Assembly (NCBI RefSeq): GCF_007097485.1
Contig: NZ_VKDE01000016.1
Span: 1-64,000, forward strand
Direction: 5' to 3'
Length of the DNA stretch: 64,000 bases
DNA from: Carboxylicivirga sp. M1479
GTDB taxonomy: Bacteria; Bacteroidota; Bacteroidia; Bacteroidales; Marinilabiliaceae
Shown here: positions 16,220-26,194 of the stretch, in pieces
Position numbering within the stretch: the stretch's first letter is position 1
Layout: each line of letters begins with the position of its first letter
Program-made: the position numbers and the translations under genes
Notes under the pieces: model-generated
Told to the model about the DNA's origin: nothing
The model's input: only the letters and a program-made list of their open reading frames with translations
Databases searched by the model: none

Positions 16220-19015
16220 TTATTTACTTAAATAAGGTTTTAAATACTTTCCTGTGTAAGACTTTTTGCATTTTACAAGCTGCTCGGGGGTGCCTTCAAA
16301 TATAATATGTCCGCCCTCATTGCCGCCTTCAGGGCCAAGGTCTATAATCCAATCGGCTGATTTTATAATGTCCATATTATGCTCTACAATAATTAGCGAG
16401 TGGCCTTTTTTAATTAATGCCGAAAAAGCATCAAGTAGCTTATTAATATCGTGAAAATGTAGCCCTGTGGTTGGTTCGTCAAAGATAAACAGCGTAGGCT
16501 GGCTTCTTTCGTTAGCAAGAAAAAATGCAAGCTTAACGCGCTGGCTTTCGCCACCACTTAAGGTGCTTGACGATTGGCCTAACTTAATGTAACCAAGCCC
16601 AACATCTTGCAAAGGCTTTAATTTTTTAACAATGCGTTTGGGAGTGCCTTTATCCTCTTGACTGAAAAAATCAATTGCTTCGTTAACCGTTAATTCAAGT
16701 ATGTCGTAAACATTTTTACCTTGGTATTTAACTTCTAATATATCGTCCTTAAAGCGCTGGCCTTTACAGTTTTCACATTGCAGAACAATGTCAGCCATAA
16801 ATTGCATCTCTACTTTTATAACCCCTTCTCCCTGGCATTCCTCACATCTTCCTCCATCAATATTAAAGGAGAAATGAGATGGTTTAAAACCATTGTTCTT
16901 AGCCGATTGTTGGTCGGCCATTAGTTTTCTTATTTCATCATAAGCCTTTAGGTAGGTAGCTGGATTTGAGCGAGAACTTTTACCTATTGGATTTTGATCA
17001 ACAAACTCCACCTCAGTAATTTTATTGAGTGAGCCTTGCATTAAATCAAAGGACCCAGTTTTGTCGGCATAACCTCCCAAATGTTTTTTAATGGCAGGGT
17101 AAAGAATGCTTTTTATGAGTGATGACTTTCCGCTACCAGAAACACCTGTAACAACGGTCATAACATTGAGAGGGAACTTGGTTGATATGTTTTTTAGGTT
17201 GTTTTCGCAGGCTCCTGTTATTTCAATGTAATCATTATGAGGTCTTCTGGATGCCGAAACTGGTATGCTTAGTTCGCCGCTCAGGTATTTGGTTGTAAGG
17301 CTTTTGTCTGATGCTTCCAACTCTCTAAAATCCCCTTGGAATACCAATTCTCCTCCTAAACGCCCCGCATGCGGACCAATGTCAATGATGGTGTCGCCCG
17401 ATCGAATAATGTCTTCATCGTGCTCAACAACAATAACCGTATTACCAACTTTTTGCAGGTTTTTAAGAACGTTTATTAACAATTCAGTGTCTTTGGAGTG
17501 CAGACCAATACTCGGTTCATCAAGTATGTATAACGAACCAACAAGGCTACTGCCAAGGCTTGTTGCAAGGTTAATGCGTTGACTTTCTCCGCCAGAAAGA
17601 GTTGAGGATAAACGATTGAGTGTTAAATATCCCAATCCTACATTACACAAGAAACTTAAACGTGTTTGTATTTCGTGTAATATGCGTTTTGAAACCTCTA
17701 TTTCATGTTCGTTTAACTTAATGTTGGTAAACAAAGTTTGCAGCTTATCTATGGGCATTACAACTAATTCGTGAATGCTTTTATCACTTACTTTAACCCA
17801 ACTGGCTTCTTTTTTAAGGCGCGTGCCATTACACGATGGGCAAACCGTTTTACCACGATATCGCGAGAGCATCACACGAAATTGGATTTTGTATTGCTTT
17901 TCTTCGAGGTGCTTAAAGAATTGGTTTAAACCTTTAAAGTGTTTATTACCGCTCCACAACAAGCTTCTCTCAGCTTCTGATAATTCAAAATAAGGTTTGT
18001 GAACTGGAAAATTAAAATGATGGGCATTATGAATTAATTGTTCTTTCCATGCTTTCATTTTGTCGCCCTTCCAACATACCACAGCTTCTTCAAAAATAGA
18101 TAAGCTTTTGTTGGGTATAACCAAGTCTTCGTCAATGCCAATCACATTGCCAAACCCTTCGCATTGAGGGCAGGCTCCAACGGGGTTATTAAAAGTAAAC
18201 ATGTGTTCGCTTGGAACCTCAAATTCAATATCATCCAACTCAAATTTATTCGAGAAAGTTTGAATCTGGGGAGTATCGCCTTCGTATATTTTTAACAAAC
18301 ACTCACCTTTACCCTCGTAAAAGGCCGTTTGTACCGAATCAGCTAAACGACTGAGTGTATCTTCATCATCAGCGGCCGATAGGCGGTCGATTACTAAAAA
18401 TATTTCGGTGCAGGTTTTAGCTATTTCTGATGTGTCATCTAAAAGTTCGTCAATGCGTAGGAATGAATTATCAACTTCAACACGACTAAACCCTTGCTTT
18501 AGTAATACTTGTAAATGTTCTTTACACGTGCGATCATCTGAAATAGAAATGGGGGATAGGATGGCTAGTTTGGTTCCCGTCGCCATGTTTTTAACCACTT
18601 CAACAACATCACTGGTGTAATGTCTTTTAACTTCATTACCACTAATAGGTGATATGGTTCTGCCTATTCGTGCATAAAGTAATTTAATGTAATCATATAT
18701 TTCTGTACTTGTGCCAACTGTTGAGCGTGGGTTACGTGTATTAACTTTTTGCTCAATGGCTATGGCAGGCGGTATTCCTTTAATAAAGTCTACATCAGGC
18801 TTATCCAATCGCCCTAAAAATTGTCTGGCATAGGAACTAAGGCTCTCTACATACCTGCGCTGTCCCTCGGCGTACAAAGTATCAAAAGCTAACGATGACT
18901 TGCCGCTGCCTGAAACACCTGTAATTACAATAAATTGATTACGTGGTATTTCAATGTCAATATTTTTTAGGTTATGTACACGTGCCCCTTTGACTTTAAT
19001 TACTTTATCCTGCAT
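16220..19015 (-). CDS. uvrA: Excinuclease ABC subunit A
   Basis: DNA-damage sensor of nucleotide excision repair; a 931-residue tandem ABC ATPase. First Walker A GVSGSGKSS (33-41), two LSGGESQR signatures, a second Walker A near TVVTGVSGSGKSSLIKS, and the C-terminal zinc module GGRCEECQGEG with CENCKGQRF. Oddly, the first zinc module shows only its second half (ACPQCEGFG); the usual preceding Cys-x2-Cys pair is replaced by FSNKFELDD. I believe this is a recurrent form in Bacteroidota, so it is probably still functional. Confidence 0.95.
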   Translation of the reverse strand: MQDKVIKVKGARVHNLKNIDIEIPRNQFIVITGVSGSGKSSLAFDTLYAEGQRRYVESLSSYARQFLGRLDKPDVDFIKGIPPAIAIEQKVNTRNPRSTVGTSTEIYDYIKLLYARIGRTISPISGNEVKRHYTSDVVEVVKNMATGTKLAILSPISISDDRTCKEHLQVLLKQGFSRVEVDNSFLRIDELLDDTSEIAKTCTEIFLVIDRLSAADDEDTLSRLADSVQTAFYEGKGECLLKIYEGDTPQIQTFSNKFELDDIEFEVPSEHMFTFNNPVGACPQCEGFGNVIGIDEDLVIPNKSLSIFEEAVVCWKGDKMKAWKEQLIHNAHHFNFPVHKPYFELSEAERSLLWSGNKHFKGLNQFFKHLEEKQYKIQFRVMLSRYRGKTVCPSCNGTRLKKEASWVKVSDKSIHELVVMPIDKLQTLFTNIKLNEHEIEVSKRILHEIQTRLSFLCNVGLGYLTLNRLSSTLSGGESQRINLATSLGSSLVGSLYILDEPSIGLHSKDTELLINVLKNLQKVGNTVIVVEHDEDIIRSGDTIIDIGPHAGRLGGELVFQGDFRELEASDKSLTTKYLSGELSIPVSASRRPHNDYIEITGACENNLKNISTKFPLNVMTVVTGVSGSGKSSLIKSILYPAIKKHLGGYADKTGSFDLMQGSLNKITEVEFVDQNPIGKSSRSNPATYLKAYDEIRKLMADQQSAKNNGFKPSHFSFNIDGGRCEECQGEGVIKVEMQFMADIVLQCENCKGQRFKDDILEVKYQGKNVYDILELTVNEAIDFFSQEDKGTPKRIVKKLKPLQDVGLGYIKLGQSSSTLSGGESQRVKLAFFLANERSQPTLFIFDEPTTGLHFHDINKLLDAFSALIKKGHSLIIVEHNMDIIKSADWIIDLGPEGGNEGGHIIFEGTPEQLVKCKKSYTGKYLKPYLSK

Positions 19016-19223
19016 GCAATTTGAAATATATGATTGGCATCAAAGATAAATATAGAGGATAAGTTTTGAAACAAAAGCGTCATCTTATCGTAAGCTAAGT
19101 TGTGATATTTTGTTTTTAAACAATTTTTTACTTTTTTTGCATACGAAAACAATTTTAGTTTACACTCCATAAAAAAGAAATTGCCTATAGAAGACTTTTA
19201 CTAGATGTTTAAAATTTAATAGT

Positions 19224-19817
19224 ATGGAAAAGCAAATAGTGCTTTCTGACGAGCAACTTGTAAAAGACTTTATTGCTGGTAATAACAACTCGATCGATAA
19301 ATTGATTGAGCGTCATCAGGCAAAAATCCTATCTTATATTTTAATGTGCGTTAAGCAACAAGAATTAGCGCAAGATATATTCCAAGAATCTTTTATCCGT
19401 GTTGTCAGAACGCTTAAACGAGGACGATATGCTGATAATGGTAAGTTTTCATCATGGGTAATGCGAATTGCTCATAATTTGATTATTGACCATTACCGAA
19501 AGCAGAAGAATCAATCGGTAATTTCAAACGATAACTATGAATACGATTTGTTTAACTCAAGTCAGTTTTCCGATCGATCTATAGAAGATCAAATGGTTAA
19601 GGATCAGGTGTTGAGTGATGTGGGTATGTTGGTGAAATTATTACCCGATAATCAGCGTGAGGTAGTTGAAATGCGTCATTATCGTGATTTGAGCTTTAAA
19701 GAAATAGCAGAAGAAACCAACGTAAGTATTAATACAGCGTTAGGTAGAATGCGTTATGCTTTGATGAATCTACGTCGATTAGCTGAAGAGCGTAATATTT
19801 CCTTAACATTATCATAA
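19224..19817 (+). CDS. ECF-type RNA polymerase sigma factor
   Basis: 197 residues. Region 2 covers DKLIERHQAKILSYILMCVK to SSWVMRIAHNLIIDHYRK; region 4 is LSFKEIAEETNVSINTALGR. The family directs RNA polymerase to stress or envelope genes. A 67-residue protein follows on the same strand 61 bases later; it could be a partner, but does not look like a membrane anti-sigma factor. Confidence 0.92.
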   Translation: MEKQIVLSDEQLVKDFIAGNNNSIDKLIERHQAKILSYILMCVKQQELAQDIFQESFIRVVRTLKRGRYADNGKFSSWVMRIAHNLIIDHYRKQKNQSVISNDNYEYDLFNSSQFSDRSIEDQMVKDQVLSDVGMLVKLLPDNQREVVEMRHYRDLSFKEIAEETNVSINTALGRMRYALMNLRRLAEERNISLTLS

Positions 19818-19878
19818 GTAGTACAATATTTTTGTAGGCATTTCGTTTAGCTTAGAGTATAATCTAATAAAAGTGCCT

Positions 19879-20082
19879 ATGAATAACATTACTACTTTTG
19901 ATTTAAATGCTCGCGAAGAAGAGTCGAGTTATTGGCTGTCAGTGTTTGATAGCTTGCCAGATACCACTTTTACTAGAAGTGATATAAAAGCGCATGCCTT
20001 TGTTGTTTCAAATATAAAGGCATTTGCTCGTGCTTATCATCCTATCGATAGCATTTGTTGCGATGGGGTAATAATCAATTAA
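19879..20082 (+). CDS. Small unknown protein downstream of the sigma factor
   Basis: 67 residues from ATG 19879, beginning MNNITTFDLNAREEES. No family recognised. Position directly after an ECF sigma gene suggests co-transcription. The last four bases overlap the convergent glycosyltransferase gene. A GTG at 19873 would add two residues. Confidence 0.5.
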   Translation: MNNITTFDLNAREEESSYWLSVFDSLPDTTFTRSDIKAHAFVVSNIKAFARAYHPIDSICCDGVIIN

Positions 20083-21074
20083 TCGTAAAAAGATTTGGCA
20101 AAGCTGTGGAAAGCACCTTTTCTTTTGATTATTCTTACCCAAAAGGCGCTAATAAATCCTGTGCCATAACCGATTAGTTGTATTAGCGATGCCCAGGTGC
20201 TTAACAAAGACACGTAAAAGCTTTTTGTGCGTTTTAGGGCATCTAAGAATATGACTAGTGGAAAAAGCATAAATAGAGCTAGAAACCATTTTGAAAAGAA
20301 CAGGCCTAGAATCAATAATATTGGATATGCTATTGTGAAGAGCGATGGAAGTAAGTGAACTGGTTTTAATGTTCCAGCATGCAACATTGATAGATCAATT
20401 CGTGCAATTCCTGAATTGAACACTTGCTTAAAAAATGCTCTGAAGTGTGTGCGACGCTTATGGTAAACGTTAGCTTCTTTAATTAAGCCTACAGAATAGT
20501 TGCTTTTCATAGTTCGCATGCTCAAATCGAGGTCTTCCCCAAATCGCATGTCGGAAAAGCCATTCAGGGCTTCGAATACACCTTTTTTAATTCCAAGGTT
20601 AAAACTACGAGGATAGAATTTATCCATTTTTTTACCGCCACCTCTTATACCTCCAGTTGTAATAGGGGATGTCATAGAGTAACTTATTGCTTTTTGTATC
20701 GGGGTGAAAAACGGATGAGCTTCATCAGGACCGCCAAAACAGTCAAGTGGTTGAATATCCAAGTGTTCTAAAACATGATTAAAATAATTGGATGGAATAA
20801 TGCAGTCGCTGTCAAAAAAGATAAGATAATCACCTTTTGCTTTTTTAGCACCATGATTACGTGCTGGCCCAGGACCTGTATTGTCTTGGGTATAATAATG
20901 AAGATCTATTTGATTGAAGTAAGGTTCAATGACGTCCTTGCATGACATGTTGGAGCCATCTTCAATAATGATCACTTCAAAAACAGATTGTGCCGATTGT
21001 AAAGTTAGAGACTCAAGTAGCTCTATAATCTCATCGGGACGGTTATAAATTGGAATAATAACAGAAAAATGCAT
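20079..21074 (-). CDS. Family 2 glycosyltransferase with C-terminal membrane segments
   Basis: 331 residues. The GT-A nucleotide-sugar domain starts MHFSVIIPIYNRPDEI, with VIIIEDGS and the metal-binding FFDSDC; the acceptor-side GFSDMRFGEDLDLSMR follows. Two or three membrane segments near the C-terminus (about 240-315) anchor it at the inner membrane. Acceptor and sugar are unknown, and no polysaccharide cluster surrounds it. Confidence 0.85.
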   Translation of the reverse strand: MHFSVIIPIYNRPDEIIELLESLTLQSAQSVFEVIIIEDGSNMSCKDVIEPYFNQIDLHYYTQDNTGPGPARNHGAKKAKGDYLIFFDSDCIIPSNYFNHVLEHLDIQPLDCFGGPDEAHPFFTPIQKAISYSMTSPITTGGIRGGGKKMDKFYPRSFNLGIKKGVFEALNGFSDMRFGEDLDLSMRTMKSNYSVGLIKEANVYHKRRTHFRAFFKQVFNSGIARIDLSMLHAGTLKPVHLLPSLFTIAYPILLILGLFFSKWFLALFMLFPLVIFLDALKRTKSFYVSLLSTWASLIQLIGYGTGFISAFWVRIIKRKGAFHSFAKSFYD

Positions 21075-21169
21075 GCAGGTTCATTTATTGAATCCAAATA
21101 TAGGAATTATTAGTGTTCTAAAAGCTTATAGAAAGTTAAAGACACGATTGTTTTGCATGAAACATTTTC

Positions 21170-22387
21170 TTATTCGCGTGTAAGAATTAACATTGGGTCT
21201 CCGATAATATTGGAATAAATAGGGCGGTAACGATTGGTATCATAAAACTTATGGACGTTTACTTTTTTTGAGCTTTCGCCATTTTCATCTTTTTTAACTG
21301 CTTCAATGGATATGTGATCATATTTTCCATCTTTAATACAAACCATCTGACCTGATATACCTTGGATAATTAAATCCATTGCTAAATTAGCATAAGCTGT
21401 AGGTACAATTGAGTCCAGTGCGTCAGGTTCGCCTGATCGTACTAAATAGCCTAGTTTTTGGTTAATGATATTTATTGCTTTGCCATTATTGAATTTGGGT
21501 GAAAGACGTTTAAGTTGCTGTCCTATATCTTCACCAATCCCACCTAATTTCTTATGCCCAAATGCATCGGTTTCGTGGCTCGAATATTGGATGTTACCAC
21601 CTTCATAACTAGCTCCTTCAGAAACTAACACAACAGAGTATTTACTTGGGTTGTTTTGTCTATCTTCTACCATTAATGCTGTTAATTGTTCTATGTTAAT
21701 TGGATGTTCGGGAATAACGCATCTGTCGGCGGCACCACCCACAGTTGGTAGTAATGCTGAAAAGCCAGCATTTCGCCCAAACACTTCTAAAACTAAAAAA
21801 CGCTCATGGGAGCCTGCACATGTGCGTAATGCATGTGTCAATTCTATGGTTCGAGTGATGCAGGTGCTAAATCCTATGCAATATTCGGTGCCTGGAACAT
21901 CGCCATCCATAGTTTTGGGTATACCAATGGTTCTAACGCCCTCGTGGTGCAATCTAACCGCGTAACTTAAAGTATCATCACCGCCAATAGGAATTAAATA
22001 ATCAATCCCTAGATGTTTGAGGTTTTTAACTGCTTCAGGTGTTAAGTCATTAAATTCGTTCTTATAAATATCTTTTAAATGCGTTGGAATATCTTTCAAA
22101 GGTACTTTGTCGGCTTTGGTACGGCTTGAGTGTAAGAATGTTCCGCCTGTTCTTCCTAATCGATTTACGGTATGATCGTTTAATACCATACAATAATCCT
22201 GTTCTTCTATTGGAAGAGATGGATTTATTGAAATTACACCTTTCCAACCGTTTTTAATACCAATTATATTGTAACCCTCGCGACTAGCACGAATGGTTAT
22301 GGCTCGAATTGCAGGATTTAAACCTGGGACATCACCACCACCTGTTAGAATTGCAATGGTCTTAGGTGTATGTTTCTTAATTGTCAT
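21170..22387 (-). CDS. 6-phosphofructokinase, probably PPi-dependent
   Basis: 405 residues of the PfkA superfamily: GGGDVPGLN (16-24), IPIGGDDTL (GGDDT 135-139), PKTMDGD (157-163) and ERFLVLEVFGRNAG. In this family Asp in place of Gly in GGD(D/G) and Lys in PKT(M/I)D mark use of pyrophosphate rather than ATP, so I call it PPi-dependent. It is divergent from a second, longer enzyme of the same type across a 326-base gap. Phosphorylates fructose 6-phosphate, reversibly if PPi is used. Confidence 0.87.
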   Translation of the reverse strand: MTIKKHTPKTIAILTGGGDVPGLNPAIRAITIRASREGYNIIGIKNGWKGVISINPSLPIEEQDYCMVLNDHTVNRLGRTGGTFLHSSRTKADKVPLKDIPTHLKDIYKNEFNDLTPEAVKNLKHLGIDYLIPIGGDDTLSYAVRLHHEGVRTIGIPKTMDGDVPGTEYCIGFSTCITRTIELTHALRTCAGSHERFLVLEVFGRNAGFSALLPTVGGAADRCVIPEHPINIEQLTALMVEDRQNNPSKYSVVLVSEGASYEGGNIQYSSHETDAFGHKKLGGIGEDIGQQLKRLSPKFNNGKAINIINQKLGYLVRSGEPDALDSIVPTAYANLAMDLIIQGISGQMVCIKDGKYDHISIEAVKKDENGESSKKVNVHKFYDTNRYRPIYSNIIGDPMLILTRE

Positions 22388-22642
22388 AATTTTCGTATCA
22401 AAGTGTAAGCTGAATATTTAGACCTGATACAAGTTATTATCTAAAAAGCTGCAAATCAACCTTAAGTATTAAAAGTTTGTAAAAATATCATATTACAGCT
22501 TAATAGAATTGGTGACTGTTGAAATGTAAATGTTTATGGCAGAAAACTGCATACATTAAAAAAAATCACTCTAAATAAGTTAAAGATTGTAAATTGTTAA
22601 TGGGGTGTCTTCCTGATTTGAAAAAATATGAGCAAATTTGCA

Positions 22643-22651
22643 TACCTTTTG
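22643..22651 (+). promoter_or_regulatory. Possible -7 box for the long phosphofructokinase
   Basis: TACCTTTTG is one base longer than TAnnTTTG. It lies about 63 bases ahead of ATG 22714 and, if used, rules out the longer reading frame starting at 22594. Confidence 0.3.
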
Positions 22652-22713
22652 TAAAAAGGTGTTGTAAAACATATTTAGAAGAATATCCGAATAAAAAAAC
22701 AATACAAGACAGT

Positions 22714-24360
22714 ATGATGATTAAGAGTCCACTTCAGATTGCACGCGAGAATTATGTGCCAAAAATGCCATCTTCATTAAAAGGAGGCGTTAAAATTGTT
22801 GAAGGAAATGTAACTGAGTCGGTAGCCGATCAGGATGATATTAAACGCATTTTCCCTCATACTTATGGAATGCCTGTTTTAAATTTTGAAGCTGGTGAAG
22901 AAAAGACTTACGAAGTACAAAATGTAGGTGTTATTTTATCTGGTGGTCAGGCACCAGGTGGTCATAATGTTATTTCAGGACTTTATGACGGATTGAAAAA
23001 ACTAAATGCTGATAATAAACTATTTGGTTTCCTAGGTGGACCTGGTGGTTTGGTTGACAATCAGTACATTGAACTAACAGCTGATATTGTTGATCACTAT
23101 AGAAATACTGGTGGTTTTGATATTATTGGTTCTGGTCGTACTAAATTGGAAGAAGAAGCGCAGTACGAGAAAGCATTGGTTAACTGTAAGGAGCTTAACA
23201 TTACATCATTGGTAATTATTGGTGGAGATGACTCAAATACCAACGCTTGTGTATTAGCTGAATATTATAAGAATAATAATGCTGGAGTTCAGGTAATTGG
23301 GGTGCCAAAAACCATTGATGGTGACCTTAAAAATGAGATGATTGAAACTTCATTTGGTTTTGATACAGCTTGTAAGGTTTATAGTGAGTTGATTGGAAAT
23401 ATTCAACGTGATGCTAACTCGGCAAAAAAATACTGGCACTTTATTAAGTTAATGGGGCGCTCAGCTTCTCACATTGCCTTAGAGTGTGCATTGCAAACAC
23501 AAGCAAATGTTACTATCGTATCGGAAGAAGTAGAAGCAAAGCAACAAACATTGGATGATGTTGTGACTTATATTGCTTCTATTGTTGCCAAGCGTGCAGA
23601 TAATGGCGATAACTTTGGTACTGTATTGATACCTGAAGGTTTAGTTGAGTTCATTCCAGCAATGAAAAAACTAATTGCTGAGCTTAACGACTTTTTAGCA
23701 CATAACGAAGATGCAGTTAATGCTCTGGAAGGAAATAAAGAGAAGCGTGAGTTTGTAGCAGGTCGTATATCTGCCGAGTCACGTGAAGTGTTTGTTTCTT
23801 TACCAAATTCAATTGCCAACCAATTGATGTTAGATCGTGATCCTCATGGTAATGTTCAGGTTTCTTTAATCGAAACTGAGAAGATGTTGATTGACATGGT
23901 GAAAGCTAAATTGAAGAAGATGAAAAAGGCCGGTGAATTTAAAGGTAAGTTCAAAGGACAGCCTCACTTCTTCGGATATGAAGGTCGTTGTGCTGCTCCA
24001 TCAAACTTTGATGCAGATTATTGCTATTCTTTAGGAAACACTGCATCAATGTTAATTGGTGAAGGTAAAACGGGTTATATGGCCTCTGTTCGTAACCTAA
24101 CAGCTCCATCTAATGAGTGGATTGCTGGTGGTGTACCAGTTACAATGATGATGAATATGGAAAAGCGTCATGGTGAAATGAAGCCAGTGATTCAAAAGGC
24201 ACTTGTACTATTAAATGGTGCACCTTTCCAAAAGTTAGTTGAAAATCGCGAAGAGTGGGCAATTAACACTAACTACGTATATCCAGGTCCAATTCAGTAT
24301 TTCGGACCATCAGAGGTGTGCGACATCACTACAAAGACAATAAAGTACGAAAAAGCGTAA
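22714..24360 (+). CDS. pfp: Pyrophosphate-fructose-6-phosphate 1-phosphotransferase, long form
   Basis: 548 residues from ATG 22714, the usual length of the long PPi-PFK of plants, spirochaetes and Bacteroidota. Motifs: [15 protein letters not shown] (71-85), IIGGDDSN (GGDDS 170-174), PKTIDGD (198-204) and a C-terminal [10 protein letters not shown]. The GGDD/PKTID pair indicates PPi as phosphoryl donor. The frame is open to 22594, but the extra 40 residues are Cys-rich and unlike the family and cover a promoter-like box. Confidence 0.93.
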   Translation: MMIKSPLQIARENYVPKMPSSLKGGVKIVEGNVTESVADQDDIKRIFPHTYGMPVLNFEAGEEKTYEVQNVGVILSGGQAPGGHNVISGLYDGLKKLNADNKLFGFLGGPGGLVDNQYIELTADIVDHYRNTGGFDIIGSGRTKLEEEAQYEKALVNCKELNITSLVIIGGDDSNTNACVLAEYYKNNNAGVQVIGVPKTIDGDLKNEMIETSFGFDTACKVYSELIGNIQRDANSAKKYWHFIKLMGRSASHIALECALQTQANVTIVSEEVEAKQQTLDDVVTYIASIVAKRADNGDNFGTVLIPEGLVEFIPAMKKLIAELNDFLAHNEDAVNALEGNKEKREFVAGRISAESREVFVSLPNSIANQLMLDRDPHGNVQVSLIETEKMLIDMVKAKLKKMKKAGEFKGKFKGQPHFFGYEGRCAAPSNFDADYCYSLGNTASMLIGEGKTGYMASVRNLTAPSNEWIAGGVPVTMMMNMEKRHGEMKPVIQKALVLLNGAPFQKLVENREEWAINTNYVYPGPIQYFGPSEVCDITTKTIKYEKA

Positions 24361-24376
24361 TAAAATTGTGATAGTA

Positions 24377-24408
24377 AAGTCCGTAACTTGCGTTGCGGGC
24401 TTTTTTTT
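24377..24408 (+). terminator. Terminator after pfp
   Basis: An eleven-base-pair stem AAGTCCGTAAC/GTTGCGGGCTT with two G-T pairs, a four-base loop, then a run of T. Confidence 0.85.
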
Positions 24409-24409
24409 A

Positions 24410-24417
24410 TATTTTTG
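24410..24417 (+). promoter_or_regulatory. -7 box for the Rrf2 gene
   Basis: TATTTTTG fits TAnnTTTG, about 45 bases before the Rrf2 start codon and directly after the pfp terminator. Confidence 0.45.
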
Positions 24418-24461
24418 CTCAAACTGTTATTTGAGTATTCAATTTCCTATTTATATCGAAT

Positions 24462-24860
24462 ATGTCTAAAATCGTCACACTTTCCGAAGCTGCATCTATA
24501 GCATTGCATTCAATGGTATTAATCGCACGCAGTGAAACAAAACTAAATGTTAATCAAATATCTGAAGCCATTGAGAGCTCTAAGCATCATGTGGCTAAAG
24601 TTATGCAGCGATTAGCAAAAGAAGATTTTGTATCATCTAATAGAGGACCTAGCGGCGGTTTTGTTTTGAAACAGGAGGCAAGTGAAATTTCACTGTTGAT
24701 GATTTATGAAGCCATTGAAGGTCGTGTGGCTATTCAATCTTGCCCTGGAGATAAGCGTTCGTGTATTATTGGCGCTTGTATGTTAGGTGATTTATCGCGT
24801 AATATGACGAAAGAATTTAAAGAATATATGGAAAGTCACTTTTTAAATGAATACATCTAA
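24462..24860 (+). CDS. Rrf2-family transcription regulator with three cysteines
   Basis: 132 residues: an N-terminal winged helix-turn-helix with NVNQISEAIESSKHHVAKVM and the wing SSNRGPSGGFVL, typical of Rrf2. Cys94, Cys101 and Cys106 (spacing x6 and x4) could hold an iron-sulfur cluster as in NsrR and IscR, where spacing is nearer x5/x5 to x7. A redox or nitric-oxide sensing role is plausible given nrfHA and hcp elsewhere in the window, but the link is inference. Confidence 0.88.
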   Translation: MSKIVTLSEAASIALHSMVLIARSETKLNVNQISEAIESSKHHVAKVMQRLAKEDFVSSNRGPSGGFVLKQEASEISLLMIYEAIEGRVAIQSCPGDKRSCIIGACMLGDLSRNMTKEFKEYMESHFLNEYI

Positions 24861-26194
24861 AGACTTTCTTTTTTAAGCCATTTGTTATTGTGCTTAATCT
24901 TAAGACCTTGCTGGAGTAATAAACGCTCCAGCTTTTTTATGCTTGTAGGTGAAATATAAAGCGAGAGTTGCTTTTGTTTGATACTTTCCTGTTCAAAATA
25001 GCTAATGTTTGTTTTGTAATACGTGAGCATGTAAGTGAACTCAATATTAACAATGTTATTAAGGTGGACTGTAAAACGCCTATTCCTAAGCAAGAAATTC
25101 CACGACAATAAATGCTTGGTAGTTATACAGATTGCTTTAGCCTTTTTATTGTAGATCAGAGCTAAATATATTAGGTATATGAAAATCCAAATCGATAAAT
25201 GTACGATAGACCAGGAATGGAAAAGTATTTTAAGTATTGGAAGAGTAGTGAAGTAGATTACTGAAAATAGGATAAATGGAATAGCAATGTGGTTATTGGG
25301 GTTTAGCACAATCTGAGGTTTGCTAAAATCTAGCTGTCTAGTAGTGAAATTATTATTGTATTGGTTGTTATGTGGGTTTTTATAGCTTTTGTATAGTTTA
25401 TTACATGGATCTTGGTTTAAGAGTTGGCACATCTCAAGATATAGTTCAGGCAGCTTTTGACTAAACTCGCATGATGCTTCAAAAAAATGCTCTACCGCAA
25501 CAGAGAAAAATTCGTGCTGATTGGAGGCTCCGTATGAACGAAAGAAGCGATTCGAATTTTGTCTCATGGCGAGCATTTCTTCAAGTGCTGAGTGTTGAAA
25601 CTTTTCCCTTATCCGTTGCATATTATAATGGCGTCCTTGCGATAATTGCACTACAAGGTCTAAAGCATGTGCCATTTCATGTAAGCCCAGGTTAATTTTG
25701 TCGTTATCAATGGCGTATCCTTGTTCAAAGTACTTCCACGATAAAACAATAAGTCCGGCATGATTCACTTCGCCTCGGTGGTATTGTTTTGTGCTTTTAT
25801 TGTAATATGCATCATCGTATAAAAGAATGGTTTTAAAGCGACCAAAACCAAAGTTTTGCAAGCCAAATGTTAATTGAATGGCAGAGGCTGATACCAAAGT
25901 CTTTTGTCGAAGCGTAATTTCAGACTGCACTGGAGATAGCCATTTACATGTGCGCATAAACTGGATGGTGCGAAGGCTGAATTCAGTTTTTAAGTTCTCA
26001 GGTAAATTTTTATAATAGTTGAATTCTTCGGATAAGATGCTGTTCATCTTTTTCCATTCGGGCAGGTGTTTGGCTATACTAAGTTTGAGGTGCTTTGATT
26101 GAATAAATTGTATATAAGCTCTGGCAATAGCAATGAGTGCTATTAACATACCAAACAGAAATATCCCAATAATATAAATATGTTCCTTACTCAT
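24857..26194 (-). CDS. mtfA: MtfA-like zinc peptidase (M90) with C-terminal membrane extension
   Basis: 445 residues. An N-terminal membrane anchor (about 8-30), then an MtfA-type domain with LHEMAHALD (His172, Glu173, His176) and NQHEFFSVAVEHFFE supplying the further ligand. MtfA of E. coli is only about 265 residues; here a second part (about 300-445) adds two hydrophobic segments and a strand-rich end. The start overlaps the rsmE stop by eight bases, so the two are co-transcribed. Confidence 0.85.
   Translation of the reverse strand: MSKEHIYIIGIFLFGMLIALIAIARAYIQFIQSKHLKLSIAKHLPEWKKMNSILSEEFNYYKNLPENLKTEFSLRTIQFMRTCKWLSPVQSEITLRQKTLVSASAIQLTFGLQNFGFGRFKTILLYDDAYYNKSTKQYHRGEVNHAGLIVLSWKYFEQGYAIDNDKINLGLHEMAHALDLVVQLSQGRHYNMQRIREKFQHSALEEMLAMRQNSNRFFRSYGASNQHEFFSVAVEHFFEASCEFSQKLPELYLEMCQLLNQDPCNKLYKSYKNPHNNQYNNNFTTRQLDFSKPQIVLNPNNHIAIPFILFSVIYFTTLPILKILFHSWSIVHLSIWIFIYLIYLALIYNKKAKAICITTKHLLSWNFLLRNRRFTVHLNNIVNIEFTYMLTYYKTNISYFEQESIKQKQLSLYISPTSIKKLERLLLQQGLKIKHNNKWLKKESL

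Noticed and set aside
22594-22713. Longer N-terminus of the long phosphofructokinase
   Set aside because: The extra 40 residues do not resemble the family, include a promoter-like box, and the 548-residue form has the usual length.
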